The notes: generated by a model from the sequence alone, not told the origin. A DNA stretch of 64,000 bases from Pseudogymnoascus destructans (GCF_001641265.1 NW_020167558.1:57505-121504), one strand, 5' to 3'; positions 19,182 to 31,100 are shown, numbered from the stretch's first letter. Translations and numbers: made by a program.

Positions 19182-20686
19182 ATCTCTGGCTTTTCGTCGT
19201 ACTTCTTCAGGGCTTTCCTGCGGTCCTGGTAGTAAAGTTCGACGCTTTTCATATACTTCAGTTTAGCCATATGCTCGACATCCTTCTCCAGTTCTTCCGC
19301 TTCTTGGGCTTCCAACTTAGCTACGTCTTGGGACGTGCCAAGCAGCCTGCGGGTATTCGTTAGTTGGTCGTAGTATCTCCAGAGGTCATCCTTGCAGTCG
19401 TCCACCTTGCATTTTAACGGAAGTTCCTGTAACAGGTTCCCGTAGAGGTCTTTAAGCATGGGGATTCTCCTCTGGCCATTGGGCTTGTCTCGTTCGGCCC
19501 TAATCTTCGCGTGGGCGTGTTTTGCCATGCGTCTTACTACGCTCTTGCACCGTGGACTCATTGGTTCCGTAGGTGCGAGTTCATCGAAGGTCTCCTGTTC
19601 CGAGACGGTGAACGATTCCGCCTCCGACCCTTCGTCTGAGCTCTCGTCTTCTGGGGTGCTTTCGCCATTAGTTCCCCAGTCCTGTTTGTTCACAAATGTG
19701 GCGTTCAACTGCATCCCCGAGGCGTTGTAACCTCCCCGGCCTTGCCAGGTAGCATTGAGTTGTTTGCCGACTTTGCGTCCGCCGTTCCCTTTCTTTGGCT
19801 GTCTGCAGTCTCGGGCCATGTGGCCTGGCTTGTCGCAGTTAAAACAGAGTCGTTCCTTGAATTGTCTGTCTTTCTTAGGGTCACGGGGTCGTCCAGGTTT
19901 GAACGTGGCATCGAGTTCCATTGGGTCCGACCAACGGTTGTCTCGCGGGTGTTGATCCCGTCGTCTGCCCTCGTTTCCCCGGTAGGGGTAACTTTTCTTG
20001 GGCTTGTCATAGGTCCGACGTTCCTTCTGGAATTCGTATAGTCGATTGTCGATTCGGACCGTATGTTCGATTAGCGCTACCATGTCCGTTGGTTGTTGTT
20101 CCAAACGGGCAAGTTCCATACGTATATGGCTCTTCAGCCCACGTCGGTAGTGGCTGATGAGTGCGCTGGCGTCCCATCCTGTCTGATTGCCGTATCTCTG
20201 GAATTCTGTGGAGTATGTGAGGGCGCTGCCAGTCTGCTTAAGTGCAAACAGATGGTCTTCTGCGGTCTTAATCTCATCGATGTCTCCGAACATGCGTCGG
20301 ATTTCCTTACAGAATCCATTCCAGCTGCCAAACATAGTCTGCGTAGTTGTCATGCTTCCATTGGTACTTTCATATTTGAAATAGTCCTTGAGGAATGGTT
20401 CGATCCATCGCAGGGCTTCCCCCCTAAGGTAGGACGCAGTCCACAGGGCATAGCTTTCCTGGGTGGGAAACTTCTCATCATTGAAGTGCTGGTACAGTTC
20501 GACCTGTAGCAAAAACACCTCAAGTTCCTTTCGATTGCCGGAGTAAGTGTCGGGCAACTTGACGCGTAGAGTTTCCTTGAGTTCGTTGACGGTGGGTGCA
20601 TCGGGCATTTCTTCATTCTCAGGCTTAGACCTCTGAGACGAAGTTGGCGTGGTGGGGGTTTTCCCCTTCGAACTGACGACAGACAT
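19118..20686 (-). CDS. gypsy-1 Gag
   Basis: The 522-residue capsid/nucleocapsid protein begins MSVVSSKGKTPTTPTSS. Its central part has the Ty3 retrotransposon gag signature (W-x-ASYLRGEALRWIEPFL, then EFQRYGNQTGW). A CCHC zinc knuckle (CFNCDKPGHMARDC, ~285) is followed by an unusually long acidic and coiled-coil C-terminal part. It ends overlapping the middle ORF. No stop or frameshift is present. Confidence 0.95.
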   Translation of the reverse strand: MSVVSSKGKTPTTPTSSQRSKPENEEMPDAPTVNELKETLRVKLPDTYSGNRKELEVFLLQVELYQHFNDEKFPTQESYALWTASYLRGEALRWIEPFLKDYFKYESTNGSMTTTQTMFGSWNGFCKEIRRMFGDIDEIKTAEDHLFALKQTGSALTYSTEFQRYGNQTGWDASALISHYRRGLKSHIRMELARLEQQPTDMVALIEHTVRIDNRLYEFQKERRTYDKPKKSYPYRGNEGRRRDQHPRDNRWSDPMELDATFKPGRPRDPKKDRQFKERLCFNCDKPGHMARDCRQPKKGNGGRKVGKQLNATWQGRGGYNASGMQLNATFVNKQDWGTNGESTPEDESSDEGSEAESFTVSEQETFDELAPTEPMSPRCKSVVRRMAKHAHAKIRAERDKPNGQRRIPMLKDLYGNLLQELPLKCKVDDCKDDLWRYYDQLTNTRRLLGTSQDVAKLEAQEAEELEKDVEHMAKLKYMKSVELYYQDRRKALKKYDEKPEICSDGKMRDPLHASKGEPWSN

Positions 20687-20732
20687 GTTGCTTTGTGTGT
20701 AAGCCGGTACCTCGTAGAAGTGGTGCTCAAAG

Positions 20733-21207
20733 TGTAACGCTGACTTCTAAACGATAGAAGACACAGAGGTTCTCTTGCGTAAAGGTTTACTTATCAGAGG
20801 AGGCAGGGGATCAGACACAAAGGCTTCAAGTAACACGTTACTAGTATATAACAAATACTGTATTGAGTTGAGCACGAAGCTCCTATCTAAGGAAATACTA
20901 TCTACTTATATAGTGGCGTCGTGCCTAGTGGACTCTTGGGAACTCACTCGAGTCCTCAGAGTCCTGGACTCTTAGGACTCTTCTCATCATCCTGCGAGTC
21001 CATCACGTGCCTAGTGGACTCCTGGGAACTCACTCGAGTCCTCGGAGTCCTGGACTCTTAGGACTCTTCTCATCATCCTGCGAGTCCATCACGTGATACT
21101 TTCGGAACTACTATTCCCCGCTGCCCCTCCAGGTACCAGGGCCGGTCTCATGCGACCTCCCTCCTTCCTGTCCTGTAGTTGGCCAGCCTTCTTGTTCCGT
21201 CGTAACA
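20733..21207 (-). repeat. gypsy-1 5' LTR
   Basis: 475 bp, with one visible substitution against the 3' LTR at 14183. Its outer end abuts the second AGTAA target duplication. Confidence 0.95.
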
Positions 21208-21560
21208 AGTAACTTGATACTAGCCTAATTATCCCAAAGCTCCCATTCCAGCGTCTTGTTAGGGAAATTGCAGAAGACTTCAAGTCCAATCTTCGCTTCC
21301 AGCAATCTGCTATCCTAGCTCTTCAGGAAGCTGCTGAATGCTTCCTCATTCGAGAATTTGAGAGTATGATGTTTAAACATAGTGACAGGGACATACTAAC
21401 AGTTATAGTGACAAACCTCCTCGCTATTCATGTAAAGAGAGTGACAATTCAGGCAAAGGATATGATATTGGTTCAGCATTTGCAGGATATGATGTTTAAT
21501 CATGGAGCTGTGGGCTTAATTGATGGAAATGTCTCTCACCCAGGAATGAAGGTCAGATGA
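21208..21560 (+). pseudogene. Histone H3-like gene, 3' half (split by gypsy-1)
   Basis: After the target duplication the frame gives KLPFQRLVREIAEDFKSNLR and then LALQEAAECFLIREFE, the alpha-1 and alpha-2 helices of H3. An intron at 21365-21409 (GTATGA, perfect TACTAAC branch point, TTATAG) must be removed to reach TNLLAIHVKRVTIQAKDM, aligned with H3 TNLCAIHAKRVTIQSKD. The C-terminus then diverges from the normal RRLRG end and continues to TGA at 21558. Loop 1 has the canonical H3 length, which argues against a CENP-A identity. Together with 13895-14182 it formed one gene before the gypsy-1 insertion. Confidence 0.85.
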
Positions 21561-22507
21561 GCTCTGGCAACCTTCTGGTAACCTGGTACCTAAAGGCCAA
21601 AGGTTATAGTGTGGAATAGGACATAAACAATATGGGAATGGAGTTATGGCGTCTTGATCAATGAAGTCGTGCCCATTTTTAACATAAGTAATGGCTAATC
21701 AAACACGTGATATAACTGAGTTGCCAGGACCATACTAGGTACTCAGCAAGTGAGTAATCCTCATTCAACAATACTCGGGACATGAGTGAGTAACTCAGCT
21801 GGGTGAGTAAAAATTCTACTACTCGACTCATGAGTACCCAGTGTGCAGCCTAGTCCTACCTATGTGGTGGGGAGGAGAGTTATGTTGCCACCGGGAGCTT
21901 CGTAACAGAGTTGAACCGTCATTCCATCGCTCTCCTCTTTTTTGAGTGATTCAGGGTTGGGGGTCTCTCATCGTTATGGGTAAAGTGAGAGGCCCATCTT
22001 CTCCCTTTTTATTTCAGTCATATGGATACTGTAGGACTCGGCGATATCGGGGCATCCCATTGTCCCTCAGTCGGAGTTTGAGTGGGGGCGTGAGGGTCTG
22101 AGGTAGAGGTAATTAGGGGTATATCGTAGTCGTCAGGTTGTGGAGGTAAGAGATGTTGGAGACATCGTGGGCCTTTGAGGATACGGATGTCTCTTGGGTT
22201 CTCATTCCAAACCTAGGTGAAGATAGCTTCGTTGTATGTAGCGTTTTGGTATAATTCTTTTGTGCTAAGCACTCGTTCTGATAATATTTGGTGAAGCATC
22301 ATGTATTTATAGGATTGGCTGACTTGGTCTTCGTTCCAGAGGTATACCAGTTTCTCAAAGGAGTGTGAGAGGTATGCTTTCTAGAGGCACCAGATGGCAG
22401 TTCGTCCGATGGATTGCCATTGGCGTCGGGCTATGCGATCATGGGAGGGGCCAAATGCCATGAGGGCCTTAAGTTCGTTCATAGAGTGTGGGGTGATGGC
22501 CGGTTGG
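21561..22507 (-). mobile_element. Tad-like LINE 3' relic, left part
   Basis: The right two thirds, read on the minus strand with several stops, gives QWQSIGRTAIWCL and YKYMMLHQILSERVLSTKEL, which resemble the C-terminal region of fungal Tad/LINE ORF2 proteins. It continues across the hAT insertion at 25695. The left third (21561-21850) is non-coding, with ACTCAGC/GAGTAA words and no assignable element. Confidence 0.5.
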
Positions 22508-22515
22508 TCTGAGAC
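22508..22515. repeat. hAT target-site duplication TCTGAGAC (left)
   Basis: The same eight bases occur at 25687-25694 directly after the right terminal repeat. Eight bases is diagnostic for hAT. Confidence 0.95.
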
Positions 22516-22753
22516 CAGTGTTCCCATTAGTATAATACTTAAGTATTCAGGCCATTATGATACGGGCCGTATCAATACGGTACAGGTGAAGCTTGATATG
22601 ATACTAGTGAGCTCTGTATCAATACTTCAGTATTAATACGGGCAATACTTTAGTATTAATACGGGCAATACTTAAGTATTTCATGTAATGTTAAAAATTG
22701 AAGCTGTAAAAACTGTATACTCTATAACCCTGTGAATTTCAGAACATATTAAA

Positions 22754-25531
22754 CTAGCTAGATATCATAGTCATCGCTGCCTCTTGCAACAATGTATCCG
22801 GGAGTGTTGATAGCTCATCATCTACAAACTGCAAAGCTGTACTCTTATTCTTCTTAAACCAAGACTTCAAGCACTCAACAGCTTGAATTGCCATAATACC
22901 TAGCCTGTTCCTACGGTAGGAAATCGTGATTTTTGCACCAGAGAACAGCCTTTCAGGCGCTGCAGACATTGAGGGTATTGATAACAAATCTAATGCCATT
23001 ACACTTAAGTTTGGAAATGTAGCCCGTTGAGTAGGCTCAGCCCACCATGCTCTCTCATCATCAGTTTTAACAAGTGGGGCTTGTAAATACTGAGTATATT
23101 CATCTTGAATAACGTCAATACCCCGCTTTTGTGTACGCCATGTAAGAAACTCATTCGAAAGCGGCTTCTCAGTATCTTCACCTTCAACTTCTGCGATCTC
23201 TGCACTAACTGCCAATGCTTTGTACTTGTTAACCCACAGCTCCTCAACATTGACACGTGCTTCAGCAACCCAATCAGCCTTCCATTCTGATTTGAAGTAA
23301 GTCCACTTCCATTGTGGTCATAATACTAATGTCGCTGTATATGCCGAAGTCCTGTCTGTCATACTGTAGTATTTATCAAACTTCTTCCACCCAGCATTAC
23401 AACAAGGACCAAGGAACGGGTCAATTGCATAATCATTCTTCGCAGTTTCAAACACATGAAGTAAGAAGTCCATTGATTGGATGTTACGACGGAACAAGAA
23501 GGCTGGCCAACTACAGGACAGGAAGGAGGGAGGTCGCATGAGACCGGCCCTGGTACCTGGAGGGGCAGCGGGGAATAGTAGTTCCGAAAGTATCACGTGA
23601 CGGACTCGCAGGATGATGAGAAGAGTCCTAAGAGTCCAGGACTCCGAGGACTCGAGTGAGTTCCCAGGAGTCCACTAGGCAGGTGACGGACTCGCAGGAT
23701 GATGAGAAGAATCCTAAGAGTCCAGGACTCCGAGGACTCGAGTGAGTTCCCAGGAGTCCACTAGGCACGACGCCACTATATAAGTAGATAGTATTTCCTT
23801 AGATAGGAGCTTCGTGCTCAACTCAATACAGTATTTGTTATATACTAGTAACGTGTTACTTGAAGCCTTTGTGTCTGATCCCCTGCCTCCTCTGATAAGT
23901 AAACCTTTACGCAAGAGAACCTCTGTGTCTTCTATCGTTTAGAAGTCAGCGTTACATTGGAGTGTTAAATCAATGCTTGAGGCATAACCTTCTGAAGGAA
24001 GTGTTGCATCTGCAAAGTTCTTAAGAATACAGGCCATATTTTGAAGGTCCTGCCAGTCCCCTTGTGAAACTACTTAAATATTAGTAAATAATTAAATTTA
24101 AGAGACATAAATATGTACTTACGGCGGTCGTTCTCATTCTCCTTGAATTTTATGCAGAACAGTTCTATAGCATGTTGTACCTGTAGCGCCCATTGTAGCA
24201 TTGAATACCAGCTATTCCAACGTGTTGAATTATCTCTCAACAAACATAGGTTATTGCTCATCAACTTAAAGCTGGCGATTGTGGGCTGCATTGGATATAA
24301 ACTACAATGTTATGTAGTTTACCAAGTGGACCTTTCTTTCTCCACTGCTCCATCTCTATTTCTGTCGGCGATGACAATAGCTCCGTATTATTATCCTGTG
24401 AGAGGTCCTCCTCATCACTTGCAAAGAGAAAGGCTTGAACAGCGAGGTTGATCACATGACTGTTACACCGTAATCTATGTCGCCTAGGGTCCCATATTAT
24501 CTCATGCTCCTCTTTCAGCTTTTTCGAAAGCTATTGTATCATTATTTGTTGCATTGTCCATTACAAAATAACCAACTTTGAAGCAATGCCATAGTCGTTG
24601 ATAACATCAAGAATTTCCACAGCTTGGTTCTCACCAGAATGCTGGCCATTAACTTCTCGTAGTGCAAGAACAGAGTTATCTAGATTACCAGTTGCTGATA
24701 TATAGTGAGCGACAATGCTGAGGATTGCAAGGGAATTTGGAGAAGTCCATAAGTCCACTGTAAAGTGTATATTTGTAAGGGCAGCTTGAACAGCCTATCG
24801 AATGATAACCTTCTCTTCTGTATATTTACGAAGGACCCAATCGTGAATTGTTGTCGAGCTATGAGGCAGCCATTCATTGATGGCTGGATTTAAATAGTGA
24901 AGCATGCTATATATATATTAATAAAAGCCTTAAATCGTGAAAGGTAATACTACTTACGTGCAGAACTTGGGGATTGAAACCATTCGGAATGCAATTCCAC
25001 ATGCTACTATCCAGCGCACATAGAGATCTTCAAGAACATGTGGATCTAAGGCCTAACAGCAGTGACATCGTCGAGTCTACGGTGTTTATGATTGATTGTG
25101 TGTGGCCTGGCAAAGGCTACAGCTATTGTGGATTGATATCCATCAATGCGTTGCTCTTGTGGTGTTTTCAAGTCAATGGAATGGCGCTCCTTTAAGTGCT
25201 TGATGAAGATATTAGTGCCCCCACCAACAGTATACTCCTTAGAACAGAACTTGCAACACCAGGACTCCTTGCCGTAGATATTGAAGGTTATTTCATAACG
25301 TCCTACTTTTGTAAAGTCCCATATCGGTGATGTGCGTAGCTTAGCTACTTTTGATGTAGTACGGGAGGTAAATTGGGATGGAATAGAGCAGCCAATGGTT
25401 GATGAGGTTGTAGTATCCTGTTCAAACGGATTAAATTGTTCACTTTCGATAGTAGATACAACATCAGAAGGTTCAGAAGCCATGATGTAGGCTGAATCAT
25501 AAGACGTAAGGATAGAATGCAGAGTTTTCAC
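22754..25531 (-). pseudogene. hAT transposase (BED finger to dimerisation domain), broken
   Basis: In transcription order: BED-type zinc finger (WCCKFCSKEY...FIKHLKERH, 25230-25320 region), the DLWTSPNSLAILSIVAHYIS segment typical of the catalytic core (24690-24760), a central segment NLCLLRDNSTRWNSWYSML (24190-24290), then after the solo LTR the C-terminal dimerisation block PSMSAAPERLFSGAKITIS at 22905-22985. The pieces lie in different frames with stops between them, some possibly introns, and the LTR separates the last piece. Non-functional as it stands. Confidence 0.9.
23482..23956 (+). mobile_element. Solo LTR of the gypsy-1 family
   Basis: Begins TGTTACGACGG and ends GTCAGCGTTACA, 475 bp, the inverted counterpart of the gypsy-1 LTRs. 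TTGGA duplicates at 23477-23481 and 23957-23961. A few substitutions (e.g. AGGTGACGGA where the gypsy-1 LTRs have ACGTGATGGA) show it is older than gypsy-1. It arose by LTR-LTR recombination after insertion into the hAT element. Confidence 0.95.
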
Positions 25532-25694
25532 GACGACCTGAAAATTGTGAAAGGATCACGTGGAATACTTAAGTATAATACTAGCGGCGGAGAGGTGTTA
25601 TGATACGGGTCATATGAATACTTAAGTATAATACGGGCCCGTATACGGGAGCCTCCCGTATACAGGCAATACTACTGGAAACACTGTCTGAGAC

Positions 25695-25870
25695 CTGTTG
25701 CCATATTGTTATAACGAAGGGCACATGGTAAGTGGTATTGGTAGCTAGTCAAGTGATTTCCCTGTCTGTACTTTATTGTGGAGGAGGCGCCATAATAGGT
25801 CGCCAGCTTTGTTATAGTTGTGGTCATTGCGGACTGATTTCCAAAGCGATGAGGTTTCGAGCACCCCTAG
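25695..25870 (-). mobile_element. Tad-like LINE relic, continuation right of the hAT element
   Basis: The minus strand gives RNDHNYNKAGDLLWRLLHNK then VQTGKSL, resembling the LINE region before the C-terminal zinc-binding motif. It is contiguous, across the hAT target duplication, with the LINE relic left of 22508. Confidence 0.5.
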
Positions 25871-27470
25871 GTGGTGATGGAGGCCTTAACTCCCTAACGG
25901 CCGGATCTAGGCCCCTAAGACAGCGCTTTTACTCGCCCCTAGGAACCACAATTACCATCCAACCTCGACCACACTTCTAAGAGACACTCAGTACCAACAC
26001 TGTGCCTCCTCTACGCCTTAGCTTAGGTGAAAGCGCGCCTAATAGTCACGAAGCAACAGCAGCCATTAGTAGCCAACTTGATGCCATTGAAAGGGAAGCC
26101 AAGGTATAGCGCATAGTTATGTACGATTTCGCTAGCATAGTGGACAAGTTTGTGTCCTCCTACAAGCTCCTAGAGCATCGCACTTTCGCCTACGACCTCT
26201 GTAACAAGGTAGTTAGCTTTCTCACTGCCTCTCTATATCTCGAGCTGTAATAATTCGATTTTTGACTATTCCAACGTGGCCGATACGTTTTTGTGGTAGA
26301 AGTCTCCTTGAAATTGTAGCCTTGAGCATATCAAAAGACCACAATGGTTTCTCGCACGCATAAATATACCCCTCGTCTAACATATCAGCCTAGAGAACCC
26401 ATACGTCCATCTCGGGATTCCTGTTGGAACAGACATTAAGGACCAAATCCGCAACCATTAGGACACCATCCTGCAGAAATTTAAGCAGGTGTCTAGCAGA
26501 TGGTTGCGATTCTACCTATCTATCAAAGGACGAGTTCTCATTGCCAACTCTCTTATGATGTCCCTCCCTCGATTCTCCTTCCGCTTTCTAAACGTCCCCC
26601 TTCGAACGAAGAAAGACCTCGAAACTGAATACTACCGCCTCGTATGGGACAATAAGAGACACAAAACCATCCAGAATCTGCAAACCTGCTGCCCACTCTC
26701 CCAAGGCGGCATCGTGTGATTCTTAATGCCACGGTACTATCCATTGTGGCCCGCACAGTTAACACCCTGAGCTTCTCTAGGTAAAACTCGCCCGGGAAAT
26801 CATTATTAGTAGTGCTTCCGCATCCACGCTCACCCTAAGCGCGATAGACCAACCCTAGCTACAATGGATCTCAGAAACACATAAAGTCCAGCCAGAACTG
26901 AACTCCGTCTGGATTCGGTGGCGTAAAATGTATAACAAAAGTATCACTGATGGCAAAATCGTGATCGCCCCCCCCTCTACAAATCTTGAACTACTCCGAA
27001 CACCGATATGGTATCATATACTCCTCGGTAATCACATAGGGGCTGGAGCAAGAAGATGGGGAAGTGGCATCTAGATGACCCTTAGGGAATCAGGGGCGTC
27101 GATGTTCGGTGATATCTGGGATCCAGATATAAATCAACCCATCACCCCACCATCCCTCTCGCCGCAAAAATCATCAGAGGCTCGTCGAGCAATTAAAAGG
27201 CTCATTAATGAAATACCTAGCGCATGGAAAGCCATCCTCCACACGAATTCTTTCTCCCCATATGACCCAGTGGACTTACCACGAAACGAGTACTTTGTAC
27301 AAAGTGATAAAAAGCTTGTTCCCTTCTATAATCTCAAATTTACCAAAGCGTACCAACTTATGCGAGCTAGACGTCTACGACAAGTAGACTTGTTAGCTGC
27401 CGCAACAGATGTCTTGATTTCATACAGGGCCCGAACGAGCAGGAATGGATGTAGATGGGAGTTATAATGC
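25871..27470 (+). mobile_element. Second Tad-like LINE relic (opposite orientation)
   Basis: Fragments of a reverse-transcriptase ORF on the plus strand: SSRWLRFYLSIKGRVLIANS followed by LVWDNKRHKTIQ and LSQGGIV (26489-26719), the conserved post-RT block of LINE ORF2. A frame at 27075-27467 contains IPSAWKAILHTN. Many stops lie between. The orientation is opposite to the neighbouring LINE relic. Confidence 0.65.
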
Positions 27471-28131
27471 GTAATTGACTGGAAGTAGAGCCCTTAGGGT
27501 CTAGGGGAAAAAGTTGTAAGCAATTTGTCAATTTGAGAAAATAGTTGTAGGTGCACCCCGTGCCATAGAGGCCGCAGACGGCGGTAATGGACCAGGACAT
27601 CGACTGGCGCCCACTGACATAGCAGGACTGCGGGTGATTGTTGTAGTTGCAGAAGTAGGCTACGGTGTATTTTTAAGGGAATAGAAGTAGTTAGCTTTCA
27701 TTCTTGCAAGCAAATGACAACTTTTGTGGGAGTAAGAAAAGGGCGACGGCATAGCAATCCCTTAAAAAGTACCTCACTAGAGGCACTGCCGCAATGTTTG
27801 TCTACTTCATTATTAGCGGCATCGGTGGTTGCGATACTGCTTACTGAGCTCTAGGGCAGGCCAAAGGGCCATTGTGGTAAAGATATTTGGCTATAGAGAC
27901 GTCCATTGTAGCTTCTTGGTGTCACTCTGTTCGCGTCGTTTCAGGCGAAAAACCTGTGATCTTTTCGTCACTTCCCTTTCACTATAGATCAGCATTGTTG
28001 CTTTATCCACGCCACTTCAAGCGGAGTCACCGAGCCAAGATTCATCACGAAAAGTTGCATATATATTTCAAGATATTCTTTCAATCACCCCGTTTCAAAC
28101 CCGTTTCGTCCCCGTCTTCAGTCTAAAAACA
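27471..28131. other. Gene-poor transition between LINE relic and PAN2
   Basis: No coding signal or recognisable repeat. It should contain the PAN2 transcript end, since PAN2 terminates at 28132 on the minus strand. Confidence 0.4.
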
Positions 28132-31100
28132 TCACAATCCCCTACTAGGAGTTCCCATCCCACTCGGAGTCCCCATCCCCGTCCCAAAACCCCCATTCCT
28201 AAGCGGCGTCCCCATTCCCATCCCCACCCCCCCATTTTTCGCCGGCGTCCCCATCATCGGCGTCCCCGCCCCAGTACCACCATTCTTCGAAGGCGTCCCT
28301 ACGTCGCCTCCCCTCCCAGGCGGTCTAAATCCGCATTCTCTCCCCACACGATACACATCCGCCAATATCTCCTCTAGCACGCCCGCTTCTACAAACTCCC
28401 TCCACTTTCCCCACAGCCGTAACGCCGTGCGCGCATCTTCAATACTGTCGTGTACCACCACCTGGATATCCTCTTTCAGCAGCACCCATGCCAAGAACGC
28501 CAGGCTCAACTTTCGCAAGCGAGCAGCGACGAAGAAGAGTTCTGCTGTGTCAATCACCTGCGCTTTGGGCACTTGGATGTTCACGACGCGGAAATCTTGT
28601 TTTAGGCCGTGACCGAGGAATGTGACGGAAAGATTGACGAGGATCCAGAGACGCTTATAAGCAGTCTTCAGACTCACAAGACTATGCGGACTCGTCCGTG
28701 GATCGAGGTCCCCGGCCTGGATTCCGGAATAGCTAGTCAAATAATCCACAATCGGCTCGCGGCTCGCGATATAATCATCAATCAGCGGCGTCGCAGGCGG
28801 CAGCGAGGCGTCGAGAGCAGTTGCCGGGGCAGGACCTCGCACGACAGACACCCGGGCGAGGGCGTATACGATAGGCCGGATAGTGGCGCGGTCGCCATCG
28901 CTGTTGATTTCGATCTCAGGCTGGCGAGTAGAAACGAATTCCGTGTCAAGGGCTAAGATGGTGCCGTGCGTGGGGCGTTCCGTTAAGGGGTTTAGGGGGG
29001 TGTGGGAGCACGGGGCGGAGGGGTTGGGGCCCGACTCTTGGTAGAGGAGGGAGGTGTCGAGGTTCTTTTTCCAGGAGTCGTCGATGAGGTTATTTGCGGA
29101 TTTGATTTGGAAGGTGAGGACGGAGGGGAGTTTCCAGGCGGGGTTGAAGGAGAGGGCTTCCTCGCGCTTGGTGGGGCGGACGAGGAAGTCGTTGAAGAGG
29201 TGCCAGCCATGTTCGCCGGGTGCGGTGGGCATTGAGTGTGCCACTGTTTGTGTTAGTAAAAAGAACTCAGGCCACTGGAAACAAACTTACCATTCACGAC
29301 AGATACGAGATGCGACTTCTGGTGCTGTCCACTATCCACATCGGCGGCGACGCCAATCAGGGAGTACACTGTAATATTGTGCATGCCCCTCTGTAAGTGC
29401 AACTTCAGATCCTCGCCTTCATAACAGAAGAACTGGCCTTGCTCGATAATAACACCGATCTCATCCGGAAGCCATCCCGGCGTTCCCCATAACTGCTTCG
29501 CCTCCGGGCTCAGGATGGCTGCATTCAGAATCAACACAGGCGGCACGTTGTGGATCGTCCTACGCGTCGCGAGCGACTGATAGCGCTGGCAGCGGCTACA
29601 CCAACCACGGCTCGTCGTCTCGCGCTCGATGCTCGACTTAAGGACCTGCGAAAAGGAGACTTTGGGCGGACGTAAGTTGCGCCCTGCGGATTTGGGGAGG
29701 GGGTAGATGAGCTCATTCACAAAGGTCGTGCCGGGGCGCGTGTGTTCGCTGCGGCAGTTCATGCAGCGGATCGCTGTAGTCGCAGGCGTGGCCAGGAGCT
29801 GGCCGAATGCGTCGGAATGCGGCGCGATGCTCTTGTAGTCTTGTGTCATGCGGTCGAGGAGGAAGCGATTTAGGCCCTGGAGCATGGTGGTTAAAGAGGC
29901 GCCTGGAGAATCCTCTTCCAATAAGGCTAAGCGGGCGGCTTCGGGGTGGTTACTGAGAACTTTAAGGAGGTTTGTCGCCTGGCATATAGACCCCTCTGCT
30001 TTTTCGAGCATGTCGAACAGGAAGCCCATCTCGCATAGGAGACAGGTCGGGTTGGCGCAGGACGTCGCGGTGTGTTGCAGGGTTATATTTCTGATCAGCG
30101 GCGTAAAATGCAATACTTGCAAAATGGGGTTGGCATAAGAATTTGATATGTGGATCTCAAGACCAGAGTATTTGGTCTTGTTATAGAATCTAGTTGTTGT
30201 AAGTATCCGTGAGGCCGAACAGGATGATGTGCAAACTTACCCGAAGTCAAAGTCGTCAACGCCGAATTTACTATACTTGATCTCCACATTACGATACATG
30301 ACAGGAACATCTGCTTTCAAACTCGAAAGTTCGGCTGCACCAAGTGCATCTGCAACATCACTGATCCGACGGTCCATCGTGTTGGAGTTTGCAGATTCAC
30401 GAGCTTTCTCGCTCAAGAATTTTGGTGCTTGGAGGCTGGCAGTAGACTTATCTGGGGTGCGGGTATCGCCGATTTGGTTCCGTCTTGTGGTTTTGGTGTT
30501 GCGGCCGTATGCTCCCCAGTCGATAGGTGTGAGGCCTGTAAGGAACTGTGGATCAATCTTTGACGGAGGTGCTCCCACATCAGATATGATATGTGTGGGC
30601 CAAGCAGATAGAAGCTGCTCCCTATAATATGGCATTCCGATAGTGTTAATAGGCCTGCACCAGGGAAATATCAGTTATATGTATGCACAGTTAGGGCGGA
30701 CGACTCACGTCACTGTGTCCCAATCCATACGTGAATGCTCCTCTTCCGGATCCGCAAATTCAACAGGATTGCTGAGCTCAGCAAAGCGAATCCGTGAAGG
30801 CGAGCCCCAAAGGTGCACATTGCATTCTGCATCAGACAAAGCAATTGCTTCGCCTGAAGGTGCAATCTCTATCATTGTTAAGTAGGTCAGTATATTAGCC
30901 TGACGAACATTACTAGTATTCACGTTCATCAGGTCTACTATGTGCATTTGGCCCAGTTGCGACACGACGATGCTTGTAGTCGACATCCTTGGATGCATGC
31001 GGACGTAGGCTGCCCCGGCTGGAAAGGGTATGGGTGGAAGGGAGACGAGGTTTTTGAGGTCGAACACACCGACAAGCGGGTCTAGCATATACGACTGGCC

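Larger units (their letters stand above)
14183..21207 (-). mobile_element. gypsy-1: complete Ty3/gypsy chromovirus
   Basis: A 7,025-bp element on the minus strand: 5' LTR 20733-21207, gag, middle ORF, pol, antisense gene, polypurine tract, 3' LTR 14183-14657. The two 475-bp LTRs differ at one position that I can see (T/C in AACATGTTACT versus AACACGTTACT), so insertion is recent. All frames are open. The sequence just inside the 5' LTR (CTTTGAGCACCAC on the minus strand) is not a TGG-type tRNA primer site; chromoviruses of the Tf1 type self-prime, but I could not show that here. Confidence 0.95.
22516..25686 (-). mobile_element. hAT element with an inserted solo LTR
   Basis: Imperfect terminal repeats CAGTGTTCCCATTAGTAT (left) and CAGTGTTTCCAGTAGTAT (right, reverse complement) enclose a minus-strand hAT transposase relic. 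Subterminal regions are rich in ATACTTAAGTAT and ATACGGGC words repeated in both orientations, typical subterminal binding motifs of hAT elements. A 475-bp solo LTR of the gypsy-1 family is inserted at 23482-23956. Confidence 0.93.

Noticed and set aside
13895..21560. CENP-A (centromeric H3) identity for the split histone gene, and hence a centromere here
   Set aside because: The tail is MARTKQTAR-like and loop 1 has canonical H3 length, so centromeric H3 is unlikely. Transposon nests alone do not show a centromere.
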